From: Ditylenchus dipsaci
Lineage: Eukaryota; Nematoda; Chromadorea; Rhabditida; Anguinidae
Length of the DNA: 64,000 bases
Direction of reading: 5' to 3'
Assembly: GCA_004194705.1 (NCBI GenBank)
Contig: SADC01001337.1
Span: 360,835 to 424,834 of the forward strand
The notes under the pieces are model-generated. The model was not told the DNA's origin and made no database searches. It was given only the letters and a program-made list of their open reading frames with translations. A program made the position numbers and the translations under genes. This document shows, piece after piece, positions 12,001 to 27,000 of this stretch. Numbering within the stretch: position 1 is the stretch's first letter; each line of letters begins with the position of its first letter.

Positions 12001-15000
12001 ATCCAATAAAAACTGCGGTATTTAAAAAAAATCAGGCGCTTCCGCGGACCGGTTAATCCAAAAATCTTTTGAGTTTTCAGCCAAAAATTTACAATAAGTC
12101 ATACCTAAAATTAGCTCAAAAATATTATTAAACGAGGAAACATATCGACTCAATGATTTGGGTATTAAAGGGGCATACCAGCGCGTTACACTGCAAATTA
12201 AGGCGGAGATCAGCAATTTTTCAAAAATCGTCCTTGTTTTGACTCGTTTCATGTCAAATCTGATATTTATGACCTTGTCCTACTTTTGAAAGTAGACAGA
12301 AAACTTTTGTCGTATCAGGTAGAGCGCTTACAGAAAATAGTCAAGAAAAAAATGAATTTGTGGTCCCCGCCTTAATTGCGGTGTGACGCACTGGTTTGCA
12401 CCTTTAAAACTTTGTTGAAATTTTAAAGGAAATGTAAAAAGGCGGGAATGTGAAAATGGTGCATTTTTATTGGTCATTTGTAATTTGGACATAGTTTTGT
12501 TGGCTGGATTACACATGATTTCCTTACCTTTGAGTTTGACATCCGACTTTCCATCCTCATTGGGACCAAATCCTTGGAAAAATAGTAGTAAATCCCTGTT
12601 ATAAAACGACTTTAAACAAAACTATCGCTATTTTTTAATTATATACTTGTAAACTACATTCCAACCAATACTGGAAACTTCTAAAGCTTGAAAAAAATAG
12701 CTGAGTCAGCCAGTAAGGAGCTTTCCGAATCCCAATCGCGTGCAACCAAACCAGTGGTGGTTAAGGGGGTCATTAAATGCAGGGGAACATTGATTATTTG
12801 CCTTTTCCTTACACACTCTTCCCCTTGTATTGTTTTTTGGTTGTGTGTGTGTGGCTGTCATGTGTGCTCTCCAGGACTAAAAGCTGTCCCAAACCTATAT
12901 GGACCCTCCTCCCATGATGATACATTTTAAGACCGACAATTAACCATTTGTAATTTTCTTTTTTGTTCTTGTTTTTGCTGGAACTTGTTGTTGTTGCACC
13001 CTTCGAAATATTGAGTTTTTTTTGGGCAGAATGCCAAGCTCACATGTATTTTGCTTGAACTATATTTTTTGAACTGCATTTTTAACGGAATTTTTTTGAC
13101 TTTATGTCAGCTGATTTTTGATGCTTTTTTATGGTACTTCTGCACTCGGAAAACTCTTTGTACCCCATGATGATTTTTTGGCTTGTGCCTAGGCGCAGGG
13201 TAGCCAGCGTATTTTAAAACGGATTGAAACGTGTTTTTTTGAAATGCAAAAAGGTGGGAAATAACATGTTTCAGTCTGTCCTAACGTACGCTAACGTACT
13301 CGGCATCTAAGTGCACGCCGAAAAACAGGGTAGACAGCAGGGCAATTAGGGTTCTACCAAATTGAAAAATTCAACCAATTCTAGAATAGGACCCTTTTTT
13401 TTTAAATTTGTCTTTACGGACAAGTCGAACACCGTTCTCACTAGTTCTTTACTGCCCACCGTCCGACACTTTCTTGCATCAGATTTTGAAGTTTTTTAGT
13501 CTATTCCAAAACAGCCCAAAAATTTTGATTTTGTTGGTAGTTTATCCAAAATGACCAGTGTACCTCAAAAACCGATGAAAACTAATTTTTTTTAATTAAT
13601 AGAGGTTCAAGGGTCTTAACAGTGAATTCAAGGATTTTAGAAAAATGAGAATCCTTGCAATTTTTTAGAATAGACTTTAAATATCTGAGCAAAAAAGTGT
13701 CAAAATCTATGCGGGAACGAACTTTTGGGGTGCCGGATTGACTGTGTTTGGCTGTCCTTGCTGTTTTGGCTATTTTCCAGAACTAAAAATCAGACTCTTT
13801 GACTGCCTTTGATTTTTTTTGCTATTTTTGGAAATAAAAACTTTTTTACATTTTTGCATTTCATTTCATCCATCTTTTTAAAATTAATGCAGATATTCAA
13901 TCACTATTTCGAAGAGTTAAAAAATTTATACATTGGATGTCTCCCTCTTTTTAAGGGGGAGTGTATCTATTGACCGTATCTGGTTTCGCATGGAAATCGT
14001 TTAAATTCAAATTAAACCACTTTTTAAGCAAAGATTTCCGCGATTGCTTTATTAGTCAACAACTGTCTTAAATTTGCGAAATCAGACAGAAACCATATAT
14101 TTCGGTTTATGTCTATTTTATCTATCGGTCTATTTTATTTCAGCCATTTTTTATAGTCAGAAATACGCAAGGTACCTCATAAAAAATCCCTCATCAAATA
14201 GAAATAGACAGTACGTCAAAAATTACTCCAGGAATCGGGTAGCTTGATTTACGAAAATTACCGATTCTCGGACGAAAGTCAAATTCGTATTATTGGTTTT
14301 AACTGTAGCTTAGCCATTATGCTTGTGGAATCATGCCTGATGATCTAGCTCGGTTCGAAAGAACCTGAAAATTATTTTTGTAAATGTAAAATAACATGTG
14401 AAAAAAAATAAAGTTCACAACCATGGGGATTCGAACCAGTAAGCTTACAAAGTGGTTTAATTTGAATTTAAAAGATTTCCATGCGGGACCACATACGGAC
14501 AAGAGATACACTCCCCCTGTTAGCAATAATTAGTGGCAAAAGAATAAAAAATAAATAAAAAATAAGCTGGAAACCAAGAAAAATAATAATCGCCAAAAAC
14601 ATTAGTTCCAGAAAATTGTTGTAATTCCAGAAGGAGGTGGCCACATTCCTTAAAATCTTTTTTTTTGCCATAATTTAATCCAAAAGAAAGGTTTGTGTGT
14701 TTATTTGCAGCTAGCTGGAAATGGATACCTTCCTGCTGCTGTTCTCACACAGACCTTCTGCTCACGGTACTTCTGACCGAGCAATTTTAGGTGGGGAACA
14801 GCCCCCTGCCAAGCATTTTGCTACTACTACGCTTTTGGCCTCCCAAACCACTGGTTGCTGTCTATTGATTGGGGGGGGGAAGGGCGCTGAATCAAAGATC
14901 ATGCGAGGAGGCTATAAAAGAAGAGACCTTTGGCCCTGTTCAACACACCAGAACACACTGTTCCAATTTGAGAGTTTTATGTATTGTATTTTTTTAACTC

Positions 15001-18000
15001 TCCCAAACATGAGTTCAACAAGAGCAACCGTAAATCTAATGCTGGGTAAAAAACATTAACAAGGTGTCTTTGACATTGTTATTTTTTGGACTGGAGTCAC
15101 GTTTTGATGCAAACACTTTTGAAAATTTGAGTTTTACTTAACTAAGTTAGATTTTTAAGCCTAAATTGCCCATTTCTCAATCAATTTCTTAGGCTGGTTA
15201 ATTTTGTATAAAACTTCTGTTTATATTGTGAATTCTGTGAAAACATGACTGTGTTAGAAAAAAAGACGCCTTGGTTCTCCAAGCTACTTTTTTTTAATGT
15301 TTTTTCCAAAAAGTCTCACAACCCATATCTTTACATATTTAGGTTTAGACGCCGGGTAGACCAGGGTACGTTAGGACGGACTCAAACATATTCTCCTAAT
15401 TTTTTAATGCTTTCCATCCTGACATATGCTGGCCTACCCTTGCCTAGTCCTAAATTTTTCCAATGCGAAAAAGTGCATAAGAATGATTTTCGAAACATTT
15501 ACCAAAAACGTTTCAAAAAAATCAGCTTGGGGGACCAAGGCGAAATTTTGAGAACCGTAAATGCATATAAAGCCAAATATTGAATTCCTCAAGCACAATT
15601 TTTTATCACTGGATCATCTTTTAATATTTTTTGTCTTTACAAAACTCTTAAAATTGGTAGAAATTAGCATGCCCAATATCACCATTTGTTAGCCAATTCC
15701 ACAGCTAAAAGCAGCACTATATATAGCGCTCAACAACATTACCGGAACACTTTACATTCTTTTCAAAATAATCATTCATAATCCTCATTTCCAAAAGAGG
15801 CTTTCCTAGAAAATGTTTATGAAAGAGAGCATAAAAGCTCTTTTCAATGGCTGCACAAATTTGTAAGAAACAACAAAACCTTAGTTTTTTCTGCTCACGC
15901 TATTGAACAGGCTCTTTTGTCAATTGACTAAATGCCTGTTTGGGCAAAGGAAGTGAAAAGTTCTCCTGCTACACGGCAGCTATTGATTCCCCTGGGCTAA
16001 GGGAACAGAGGCCCAGGGATTTAAACGTGAGGAAGGGGGGGGCAGACACTCCTGCCCCGGTCTTATAATTGACTTTTCCTCTTGCTGCTAGCATATATAC
16101 ACATATATATATTTCCATTGTTGTTGTTGTTGTGTGTGGAGGGTCTAATAATGGTTGGCCGGAAAAGTTGGAAATTCCCTTCCATTTTTCGGCTATACTT
16201 CTCCTTTTTTACTTTTTCTTCCTTTTAGGAGGTATTATGGAAATTCTTAAAATAGCACTTTTTGTATTTTTGATTAAGCCAGTTGTTTTTACTTTAAAGA
16301 ATAAACAGGAATCTGCTCCAATTTGGTGCCGAAGTTTGATGCAATCTCTAGATTAGAAATTTCCTTACCAACAGTACCAAATTTTACGTTAAAATTTTTT
16401 CCGCTTCAAACAAAACCATAGACACTGGAAAAACGCCATTTTTTCAAACAAATAAACAAAAAATTCTTTTTCTTAAAATGTACTTTTAAATAGGTTTGGC
16501 AAAGGACTGAGATTTTCAACTCGAGGGATTGAAAAGTCGATCGAATTCGCAATTTTCGACTCGATGGGTCGACTTGAAAGCCGGAAATTTCCTATTTTTG
16601 ACTGAAAAAGTCGAAAACAAAGAGTCGAGTCGCCATCCTTATTCTTAAATTTGCATGTCACTCTGATTTATTTAAAAAATTCTAATCTGGCGAACTGAGT
16701 AGTTTTGCTATACTTGATTGATTTAATTTTGTTAAATCTGTATTAATTAGACAAAAGTCAGCATAATCAGATAAAAAATGAAATTTAAATTTTACCTTGT
16801 AGTCATTGCCTGTGTCTTGTCCATTACTTTAATTAATTTTGTGTAATTACGGCTGAGAAGTTTTTTTGTGATAAAAAAAATCCTAAATGCTTGAATAAGA
16901 ATTGAATCCGCGACCGATTTTCACCGGCTTGTGCTTCTACACCATTGATTATAAAAAGCCTAGGCACTATTTATTTTGCCACCACCACCCCCAGCCATTT
17001 CTTTCCTTTAATTTTTCTGTTTTTTAGCTTGTGAAAAGCTTGAATCTGTTTTTTCTCACTTATTCTTGGTAGGGCACACAACCTACCTCCTCACAAATTA
17101 AATCATGTTTACGCGTAAAGCTAGTTTTTTTTGAGCCCAAAGCTTTATTTTGTGTATGCGTATCGTTGCATATAAAAAGAACGAGCATTTTAATTTTAGC
17201 CGTAAGCTGATAACTACATTTTACATCCTTCGCAGTTTTATTTCCACTCAATTCGCTACCTAATACTCTGTCGAACAAAAGTTTTATTGGATAAAAACTA
17301 GATGAAAGGCGACCAGAAAGCCATCTAATCTATGCTCCTGCACAAAAAGTCAGGGAGAGCCTACAAGAAGATCTCCGACCAGCTGACAACCAAAAGTTCA
17401 TCACTCGTCTGAACATCCCGTCAGTGTCGGTGGATGAGGACCCTAGAGTTGTCAGCGGCCAAGCTTCCCCTCGCCCAACTTCATGCATGACCCTTCCAAT
17501 GTACTCAAGCACCACAAAAGTCTATCTGTGCAAGTGGTGCTGCCCGAAAGTGCCCAGTTGCTGGTCAGCTCCCCTCCACCAGCAGGCAGTTCTGGAAAAA
17601 GAAAAGTGTCACTGATGCCCTTGGTCACTGAGGATGACCTCAGAAGATCCAACATGGGCCACAGAGATCCAATCAGCGTGGCCCAGGTGTTCGGAGAGGA
17701 CTTCGCCTCTAAGTTTTGTGTGCCTGCACCATCTCCTGGAGGCAGTATGCCTACAGGACCCCTGCCCACTCCCCACTGCCCTATGACTGCAAGGAGAAGA
17801 TGTTGAGGAGAAGACTGAGCCCCGAAAATACACTATTGCCCTTTGAGATCAGGGATGAAAGTGTGCCTGAGTGAGTGGGCAAAACAAAGCACTGGATTTG
17901 GGGCTTGGCCACAAATATGATTAAGAATCTGGGAAAATACAGCCAGAAGAATTTTTTTACAAAAAGTGTGTTTGAAACCCTTGGTCTTTACAGGCTTAAA

Positions 18001-21000
18001 ATAAGGGTGTTCACCGACTTCGAGATTTTCATGACACAATAACTTTTTTAATCATATATAACATTAGGAAAATTTATCATAAAAAACTGATCGATCTTAG
18101 AGCTGGAATCTTTGATGAGTGAGTTTAATAAAATAAGTTTTTTGATCTCTTTTGTTATGTGTGTCCATAAAGCCTGTTTCTGTATGTCTGAGCAACGAAG
18201 GAGCAGTGGGACGTCACAGATGATTGAACCGTATGCACTTTTAAAAAGGACAATGATTTGCTGTCTGCCGGGAAAACGACCAAAAACTATGTTTTTTTAT
18301 CATTCAAACATATCTTTTAAAAGGTTTTGTGTTTTCAATACAAGGTTTTTGGGGTTGATATGGGGTTGATAAACCGAATCTGCAATTTATTTTTCATAAT
18401 TTTGGGGATTTATGGTCAACATGGTCAAGTGCCCCAAATCTAGTGAATTTGAAATTGCTTTGGTAAGTGCTCTAATTGCAGAGGTGTACCAACAGTAAAA
18501 GTTCGGCGGAAACCCATGAGCCTGAGGTTGGCTAAGGAAGGCAGCCCTAGTTTACCTGGCTCCCCTCCAGCTGCTGCTGCCACTGCAACCAGCAATAACT
18601 ACGAGGATGTTGCTGTAGCACTGTCGCCAGTGCAACTTAAGTTTCCAAGTTTACCGGCGTCTATGTTCGGTACGCCGGCAGATGGCCTTCTGCCCCTTCA
18701 ATCTCATATCACAGTCCTTCAACAACACAACTTGATTTCGGGGGCTTAGGTGTTGAGCTAGGTGTGTCATTAACCAAGCCATAAAAATATAGTCAATTTA
18801 ATACCAAAAACACCCTTGAACCGAGCTATATCATACTAAAAACTATTTTGTCAAAAAATAGGCGGATTGGCCGAAAGTCCCTGGAAAAAAGCAGAAATTA
18901 ATTGAAATTTTTGGCATTATGTTTAAAAATACAATCTTTTGAATATAATCTTTCAAATCCTTTAAATATGACGATTTCGAGTAGTTAGGTATGTTGTTTA
19001 GGTGTATGTGAAATTCCGGTCGAAACTGAAAAATGACGTCTTTTGACTGAAAAGTGCCGTCTTTCAGCTAAAAACTGCCGTCTTTTTTTTACTCAAAAAG
19101 GGTAGTAGATAAACAATTTATTTCAAAGTGATAGCACTATCAGATATCCCTGCAATTCTAGTTTCTAACGGCGTATCATTTACCGTATTTCCTGTAATAA
19201 ACGCCCCCCCCTCGTTCAAAATCGTGTTCTTGGCATTGTGTTTTTGACCCAGTTTTCGAATACTTCTCTCAGGCAAATTACCCTTATTTTGTAGCTAGTG
19301 AGATGAGCTACAAAATGAGGGGTAATTTGCTTGAGAGAAGTAATCAAAAAGTGGGTCAAAAACACAACGCCAAGAACACGATTTTGAACGAGGGGGGGGG
19401 CGTTTATTACAGGAAATACGGTATTCCAACATCTTTGCAAAATTTTCCCTAAAAAGTAAAAGTATGAGCTAACCTATTTTCCGACTTGCTTCATACTCAA
19501 ATGTTTTTGTGCTAGGTTTTTAAAGATGTTGCAGCAAATGATATGCCTCTCGAAAGTCAAGTCGCAAGGATACCTGATGGTGTTAAAACTTTAAAAATTG
19601 TTTAGATACCTTTTTAAAAATTATAAAAAAGTTCAACATTAATTTTATGGTTAGATTTCATGTCTTTTGGTTTTAGACATTGCGGCCAGCCACCCTGACA
19701 TGATCCATTTCCAACAAGTGCTGAATGATTGGTATGTTGTGACTAACAAATACAATATATAACCACTAATATAGGCTCTCCCTAAAAAGGACAAAATTTA
19801 GTTACCCTATTTCATCTAATAAGGTGGAACTCCCTCATTTTTTGACTAAGATTTCAGAGTTATGGCCATTTTTGATTGACAATTTTTAAACTTTCTGGGG
19901 TTTGAAAATTGGAAATACGGTATTTTACAATCTCGGAAGCTTTTAAATGTGCCATCCACAAAGATATAAGAAAGCTGTACGCTAAACTGAAGAAAGCAAT
20001 ATTATGCAAGTGGGGCTGGGATGGCATGAAGACAATAAAAGAAACTAGAATTCTCATGGAGTGTGTCAAGGCCACACAGAGAACTTGGAAGAGCAAAGAA
20101 ATGGCAAGTCGTATTAAGCTGGAACCAATTGGATGGGCAAGCAAAAACGGCAGCAGCGCGACGGCAACAAAACTAATGTATACAAAAATGGGTGAACAGA
20201 AATTGAAAAAAAAATATTTTAATACATTTTGTCAATTTTGAGAAGGGCAATATATAGATATTAATTTATCTAAATTTTTTCTTTCAGATAAAAAGCAGAG
20301 CAAAGTGTTGGGCTCAGCTTTTCTTCTAGTCTCTTCCGAGCACAATACAACCTATTGTCAGGTGAGCAGACAGACCTTTTGTGATTTAATAAAATACAAA
20401 ATATTTTGATTTTGCGAAAGCGAAAGACCGGAACGAACTTTTTTCGGCTTAAGAAGGTCTGCGGCCCAGACCTTTAGATTGTGGTGGATCTTTGATGAGT
20501 GTTTTATGTTAAAAACTGGGGTTTCAACTTTTGAAGGCAGTACAGTCGCTAAAAAAGTCTTTTTAAATTTTGTTCCGGGCTTACCCATTTGTGGTATAGG
20601 ATCCTACAAGATGTATGTATGAGATATTGTTATTATAATATACAGTCAAACCTCTATATAACGCCCCCCCCCTAAAAGTTCGTTCCCACTTTGGGTCCGA
20701 CACTTTTTTTAGCTCGATTTTCAAAGCTTTTTTAAATTCTGTTTTGACAGTCTGGTCGCAAATATCGCAAGGATTCCGATTTTGCCGATCGTTTTTCAAT
20801 ATTTGAATAATTTTACTTTTAAAAATACAAAACCTCTATATAACGGCCTCTAAAAAAAATTAGAGGGCCGTTATATAGAGGTTTTGTATTTTTTAAAAGT
20901 AAAATTATTCAATATTGAAAAACGATCGACAAAATCGGAATCCTTGCGATATTTGCGACCAGACTGTCAAAACAGAATTTAAAAAAAGCTTTGAAAATCG

Positions 21001-24000
21001 AGCTAAAAAAAGTGTCGGACCCAAGGTGGGAACGAACTTTTAGGGGGGGGCGGTGGCCGTTATATAGAGGTTTGACTGTATAGAACAAAACTGTTCATTG
21101 TTATAGACTGTTTCTTGAGGATCAAAGCTTTATTTGTAAAAAAATATGTACAATACACATATAAAATCCAGACTCTTTGGATGTTTATTCTGGTAATTCT
21201 CTGTAAACCTGGGATTTGGCCATTTCATAGTCGTCGGGAATGCTCCGCTGGGCGAGGTCAATTACACTTTTTGCGCCTCGGAAGTTGTTTCTCATGGGAT
21301 CTTTTTTGGTTTCTTCACGGATCTTGAATTTTACGGTTTCTACTACATCTTCTAAAATAACGTAAATTAATATCTTTTCCTCTGGAGTTTAGTCAACGAT
21401 TTTAGGAAATTACAATTGAAAAATTACAATCAAATTTAGATTCGGCTTTAATAAAAAAAGGCATTTTCCCTCGGAGAATTTTTCTTTTAACCTTATTTGA
21501 TAAAAAAACATCCCCGTATTTTTAGGTTTGCGGAAATGTTTTGCTGGAGGAGCCAATCAACTTTGTAAGTTTCTCGACAACAAAAACACCCTAATTCCCA
21601 TTTCAATTATTCAGGGTGATTCCAACCTTCTGACCAACCTCTTCCACAACTCCAAATCCCAGCAGCCAGAGAGCAGTGGTGATGCAGGAGAGCAAGAAAC
21701 GTCTGGCGCTGTTGCTCCGGTGCTGGATTTGGGCAAGGTGGTGGCGGATAACAAGCAGGTTGTTGTGGTTGTTGCACTTTTAAGCAATAAAGGAATTTGT
21801 ATTTAGGACAGCCAGCTCTCGTCCAAGCTTCAAACCCTACTCCACCAACTCTGCCCTGCTCCCTCCCCTTCGGCAACATCCCCTGCTGCTCCCCTATTGC
21901 CTCATTGATTGGCATTAGAGCTAGGTGCGGATTTGTGGCAGCGCTGGTGCTTGCCCACTCCTCCACCCAGTAAGCTATTACCTACACCAAAAAGTTAATA
22001 GAAATAGTAATTTGCTGTGGAATTCTGTAGTTTTTGTAAAAAAGGTTGGAAGCCTTGAAATGTTTCGATTTGGAAAATATTGTTATATATGATGTTTATT
22101 GTACAAAATGCTAGAAAATAATTATTATACTTGGTTTGTTTAATTTTAAAATAAGGATGCTTCAAAGGATCTCGATGAGAACTATCCAAGGAAAAAGTCT
22201 CGATACGATTTAGACTGGATGGGTAAAACTGAGTAGCACCAAAAAAATTGTTGATTAACAACAGGGGACCAAGCAGTTTTTTTGGCAGCGGCTGCAATAG
22301 GCCCGTTTCTTCATTTAGTCCTACGATCAAATTCTGATATGGATGTGGCTATCCCAGTTTTGAATTCTGCACAAATTTTTTCACATCTCAATACCAGGTT
22401 GCAGCCGAATCTGGCTCCAAAACGACATTTAAAAAAAATTGCGTAAAAGCTATATTCCACCCCCCCCCCCCCGCGTGTTTTCTAATTAACCGTTCCTCTC
22501 GTTTCTAAATTTTTTTAAATACATTGATCGAAATTAGAGCCCTACCTCTTTTTCGAAAATTCCGTCATTTTTACTCAATTTTTGGTTGGTTGGACTTTTC
22601 CACCCAAATTTTATTTAAATCTCAGACTTTTAGCGAGATCTTTGGTTAATTCTGATAGAAGAGGAGAAATTCAATTTGATCTTTTATGAAAATAACTATT
22701 TTATCAATAGAAGAAAAATTGCTTTTTTAAAATATATTAGACAAGATTACCTAGATAAAGTCAAATTTTCTTAAAACCTACTCTAGATTTCCCTATTTTC
22801 TAGGTCTGTAATTGTAAATTTATTTTTCAGAACTAGATGGGAAGAATTGAGTGGAATTCTAGCACACATCCCAGTCCTATCCACCCTCATGTCCATAGTG
22901 GCTAATGTGGAGGAGCAAAAGCGGTTGGCTCACCAGTCCCAGGTCTTCTCTCCATGACTCAAAATGTGTTCTCCAGTCTACGTAGGTCATTTCGCTCAAA
23001 ATTTGTGGGTCCATATGTTGCTCTTGTTCAAATCAATGGGTATTTTAGAGTATAAACTCAAAAAATCTGAAATTTTTAATAAAAATGTCTTCTAGTTATT
23101 TTTTTTTAACATTTTATGTTCTTCAACAAATGTTGGTTTAACAGCGTTTTATTAGTGTCATGAGACTACTTTCAGGTAAGATTAAAACACACTGTTCAGG
23201 CGTGTGAGTCTCAATAGGGATACATTTTCTGAAGAATTCTAACGGCTTTATTTTTATTTTTTATTGTTTCATTTTATTAAATTCAATTATTTGTTCCTTT
23301 TTTATTTAAATTTTTTCATGCATTATCAACCTCAAGATCTCAGCTTTCCAACTAGCCTTCAGCTGCCTGAAAGCTAAAAAAAAGTGGAACTCTTTCCTTA
23401 TTTAAAATCGTATTCTTAACATTGTGTTTTTGAGCAATTTTTTCACAAACCACTTTAGGCAAAATTACTACTTAAATTGTAGCCAGTGAAATGAGCTACA
23501 AAATCGGTGGTAAACTGACGGAAGGCAGTTTTCAAAAACTAAGCCATAAACAAAGTTGCACGGGCTCGGCGCCGAGATTTTTGGCCGTGAAACTATGGCC
23601 ACTAAACACAATATCAAAACCCGAGTTGGGATGGGGTAGCTATTTTCAGAGATTTTACTGGGCTTGGCATACCAAATAGTGACTTAAAAATCTAAATTTG
23701 TATTCAATTGTTTCATTTTATTGTGTGTTCAGATAACTGACAGTGTTTACTATAGGTGGGTAGAAAAGCAAAATAACTTAGTTTATCATTGCTTTTATCT
23801 ATTTGCTATCTTTTTATTTGAAGCCCGTGACGCCAATTGGGGGCAACTGCACACCACCAATCAATACTATTATTGATATTTCTCGTGCTTATCAATACAA
23901 ATTTTATTCCTTTGTCTTTTTAATTTTAGTTTTCAATATTATTTTTGCCATGAAAGTTTTTGTAGCCAAAATTTATTTTTGTCTAGTTTATTTTTTATTC

Positions 24001-27000
24001 TAAAAAGTTTTTGTTGTTGTACTTTTAATCTGGTCTTTGCATTCAAAATGAGCTATACGCACTGTCTGTATTTGCTTACGAAAATAGGATAAAAGTCTAT
24101 ATAATAAATAGCAATAATAATCAGCTCTAGTGGGGAACCCGTTTCCATAAAACAGCTTAACAACCAACCTCCCCCCCCCCGATGTTGACTATAATCACCA
24201 TATTAATATAGCTATAATGAACAGGGTGACGGACTAAGGCATTTTTCAATAAAAAAATAACAAAGGGGACTACAGGGGGGGGGCTAATGCAAAAAATGGA
24301 AACGGATTCTCCACTAGAGCCACAAAAGTCTTTATAAAAATAGCGAGAATTTTTATCCAATATTTGATAGCAAAGAAAGACACTTTATTAGTAGATTTTT
24401 TAAATCACAATATACAAAGCTGAAATGCAATTTTGCAAATTATAACTTGTTAAGAAAAATTTTGACCCTAGTAGCGAATAGCAACCCTCCTCCCCATAAA
24501 TTTTTCCTTTTAAAACTTAAGTAAAGAGTACCCAAATATTGCTCCCGGACCCAGAAAAAAGTGCGTAAACCATTTGTTAGTCACAACTTCCGTGCGCTGG
24601 CCTACCTCTGAGCTTAAGTCCTGAGACTAAAATAATTGTTCCAAAGGGTAGTTACAGCAATTTTAGGAGGGTCAGATTCTTCAAAATTATAGTTTCACAG
24701 ACTCAGTAGCTTTCTATACTAACGCCAAAAGCCTATGGTTTCTGAATATACTAAATCTAAAATAATTTTTTGTAAACTAAACATTCGGAGGTGTTTTCAG
24801 CACGGCTCCCAAACACGCTGATTTCTCAGCATTTCAGATCAATGCTGATTTATGTTAAAAGATACAATAACATCCGAAAATCAACCATTTTTATGCTGCC
24901 GTGCTTGAGACAAACACACACTTTCTTAATTACTGTTGTTGTTTAGTAGAAGGTTGCCAGGGACAACCTCTGTGCCATTTAATAGGTAATATTCGCAGGA
25001 ATTCCGGGAATCCATACAAAAAGATGTGGAGCGCAGTTGTGCCTTTCCTCGCTTGCCCCTGCTCTAATTTAAATGTTTGAAGGCAGAAACAGAAATTTCG
25101 AGTCTAAGCAATCAATTTATAAATACGAATTTGCTTCCCTTCTGAGAATATAAAAAATTGTGTTTTTCTTTAAAGTGCAAAACTTTTAGTAAGTCCGTAG
25201 GAAAAAGTTATTTTTGTTGACTAGAAAAGGCATTTTGAATTAAAAATTAACTTGTGCAAGGAATATGTTATTTTCGAACCAAATATGCAAACCTGCAATA
25301 GTTAACTCAAATTTGGTGGTGAGATTAAAAAAAATTTTTGTCATGTATTAAAAAAAGGCACTGTATTATAAAACTAGAAAAATGCCACATTTGCCAAATT
25401 TGAAAAAAGGCTAAACTAGGGCTGCCATTTGTTCTTTTTCGGAACCCCAAATCTTTTTTGTTCTTGAAATTTTGGTCAAAATGTTTTTTGGCTTCAAAAT
25501 GGCAATAAGCACAGGATAAAGTCACCCTTTTTTCTATAAAATGTTTTTTTACCCAAATATTGCTTTTTTTGTAAAGTCGACGCTCTATATATATAAGAAA
25601 ACGACCGAAATGTCGTTCCCACCTAGGGTCCGACACTTTTTTTACCTCATTTCTGAAATGTTTTGCCAAATTTGATTCGTCAGTCTAGTCCGAAATATCG
25701 CAAGATTTTGCAGATTGTTTTTGAGAAATTATATAGTTTTACCATTTGCACCCGCAACGCTCTATATAAGATACCCCTTTTTAAGATTTGGGGGTATCTT
25801 ATATGGAGCGTTGCGGGTAACACTAAATCTGCACTAAATCTTTCTATCGCAGAAGTTTCAGCAGAAATGTGCATTTTCATAATTTGTAGAAATGGCCAGG
25901 TCCCATCTTCCAGGGACGGAGGGTGGGGTCGACACTGTGATCTTCAGTAGAGGTCGCTATTTTGTCATGAATTTTCGACAACACCAAACTAGCTTTTATG
26001 AAGTGGTGGTGGATAAAAAGATCAAAGTATGAATCCAAATAAGTGTCTCTATATTTCATTTTTTATCCCTTCTTTAGGAAATCTATTTCAGGCAAGTAAT
26101 AGCTGACTTAATAAATATGTAAAGGAAAAAGTGATAAAAAAAATCGTAATCATACTTAAAGAATTTTATTTTATTATTTTTATACAACGATCTTTAAACC
26201 TTTTAAAGTAGCATTTTTATATTCTAAAATTCTAAAAAAAATTCCAATCAGCCATTGATCTTTAAACCACAACATTTTTCTTCTTCTCAAAAGTTTTGTG
26301 AAAAAAAGAATGTGTCGTGCTGGCTTTCTCGATATACCTTGATTATTTTTTCTTTTTCTCTAATCTTTATTCATTGTGAAATCTAGGCGGGCTGTCCCTT
26401 CCCTTGAAACTGTCATGTTTAATTAGATAGGTGACAAGCAAGAACACACCCAATTCAAAACATCAGAAATTGAAAAATTGCAGGTTTGAAAGAAAAGTTT
26501 ACAAATTAGAAACACCTAAGTGATCCCTTTTTTCTGGTCTTTGTTCCGTTTAATTATTGGAATAATTGAAGAAAAAATAATTTTGGTATAATCGAACTGG
26601 GAAGAGCGTATAAATTCCACGATCAAGCATCAGAAAGTGCGTTTTAGACACTTATTTCGAAGACCAAACGGAACTTGTCCGGTTGGAGATGCCGCCTTTA
26701 TAATTAACTATGAAATAACTATGAATATTAGTCGTAGATCCCAGAAAGAGTGCGCAAGACATTTCTTAGTTTTGGCTAACACACGCTGGCCTACCCTGAG
26801 CTTGAAGCATAAGCCTAAAAAAGGCGGATAAAGTCAATAGAAATTCGGATTTTCAGACGGGGCCCCCACCGAACAAGTGCCGACCAAACGACATATTTGT
26901 GGTGGGAGTTTGGGGATGGTTTCTGAAATAAAGTGGTCAATTTGATTTTTTCTATTTTTTCCAACTAGTCAAGTACCGTATGTTTTTTGCTAATTCTCCT

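Larger units (their letters stand above)
7164..17316. other. Intron of about 10 kb, repeat-filled, no gene seen
   Basis: This stretch holds inverted and direct repeats, hAT-like, pogo-like and TTAA MITEs (listed separately), runs of G or C, and AT-rich filler. No open frame shows family resemblance or splice support. Confidence 0.55.

Noticed and set aside
17452..17769. Minus-strand open frame over the 17.4-kb exon
   Set aside because: Shadow of the plus-strand PDE2-like exon, which has splice sites and phase support.
19909..20241. 110-codon open frame with fairly protein-like Lys-rich composition
   Set aside because: It sits inside a PDE2-like intron, has no recognised family, and the opposite strand is also open here. 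It may be a decayed mobile-element fragment.
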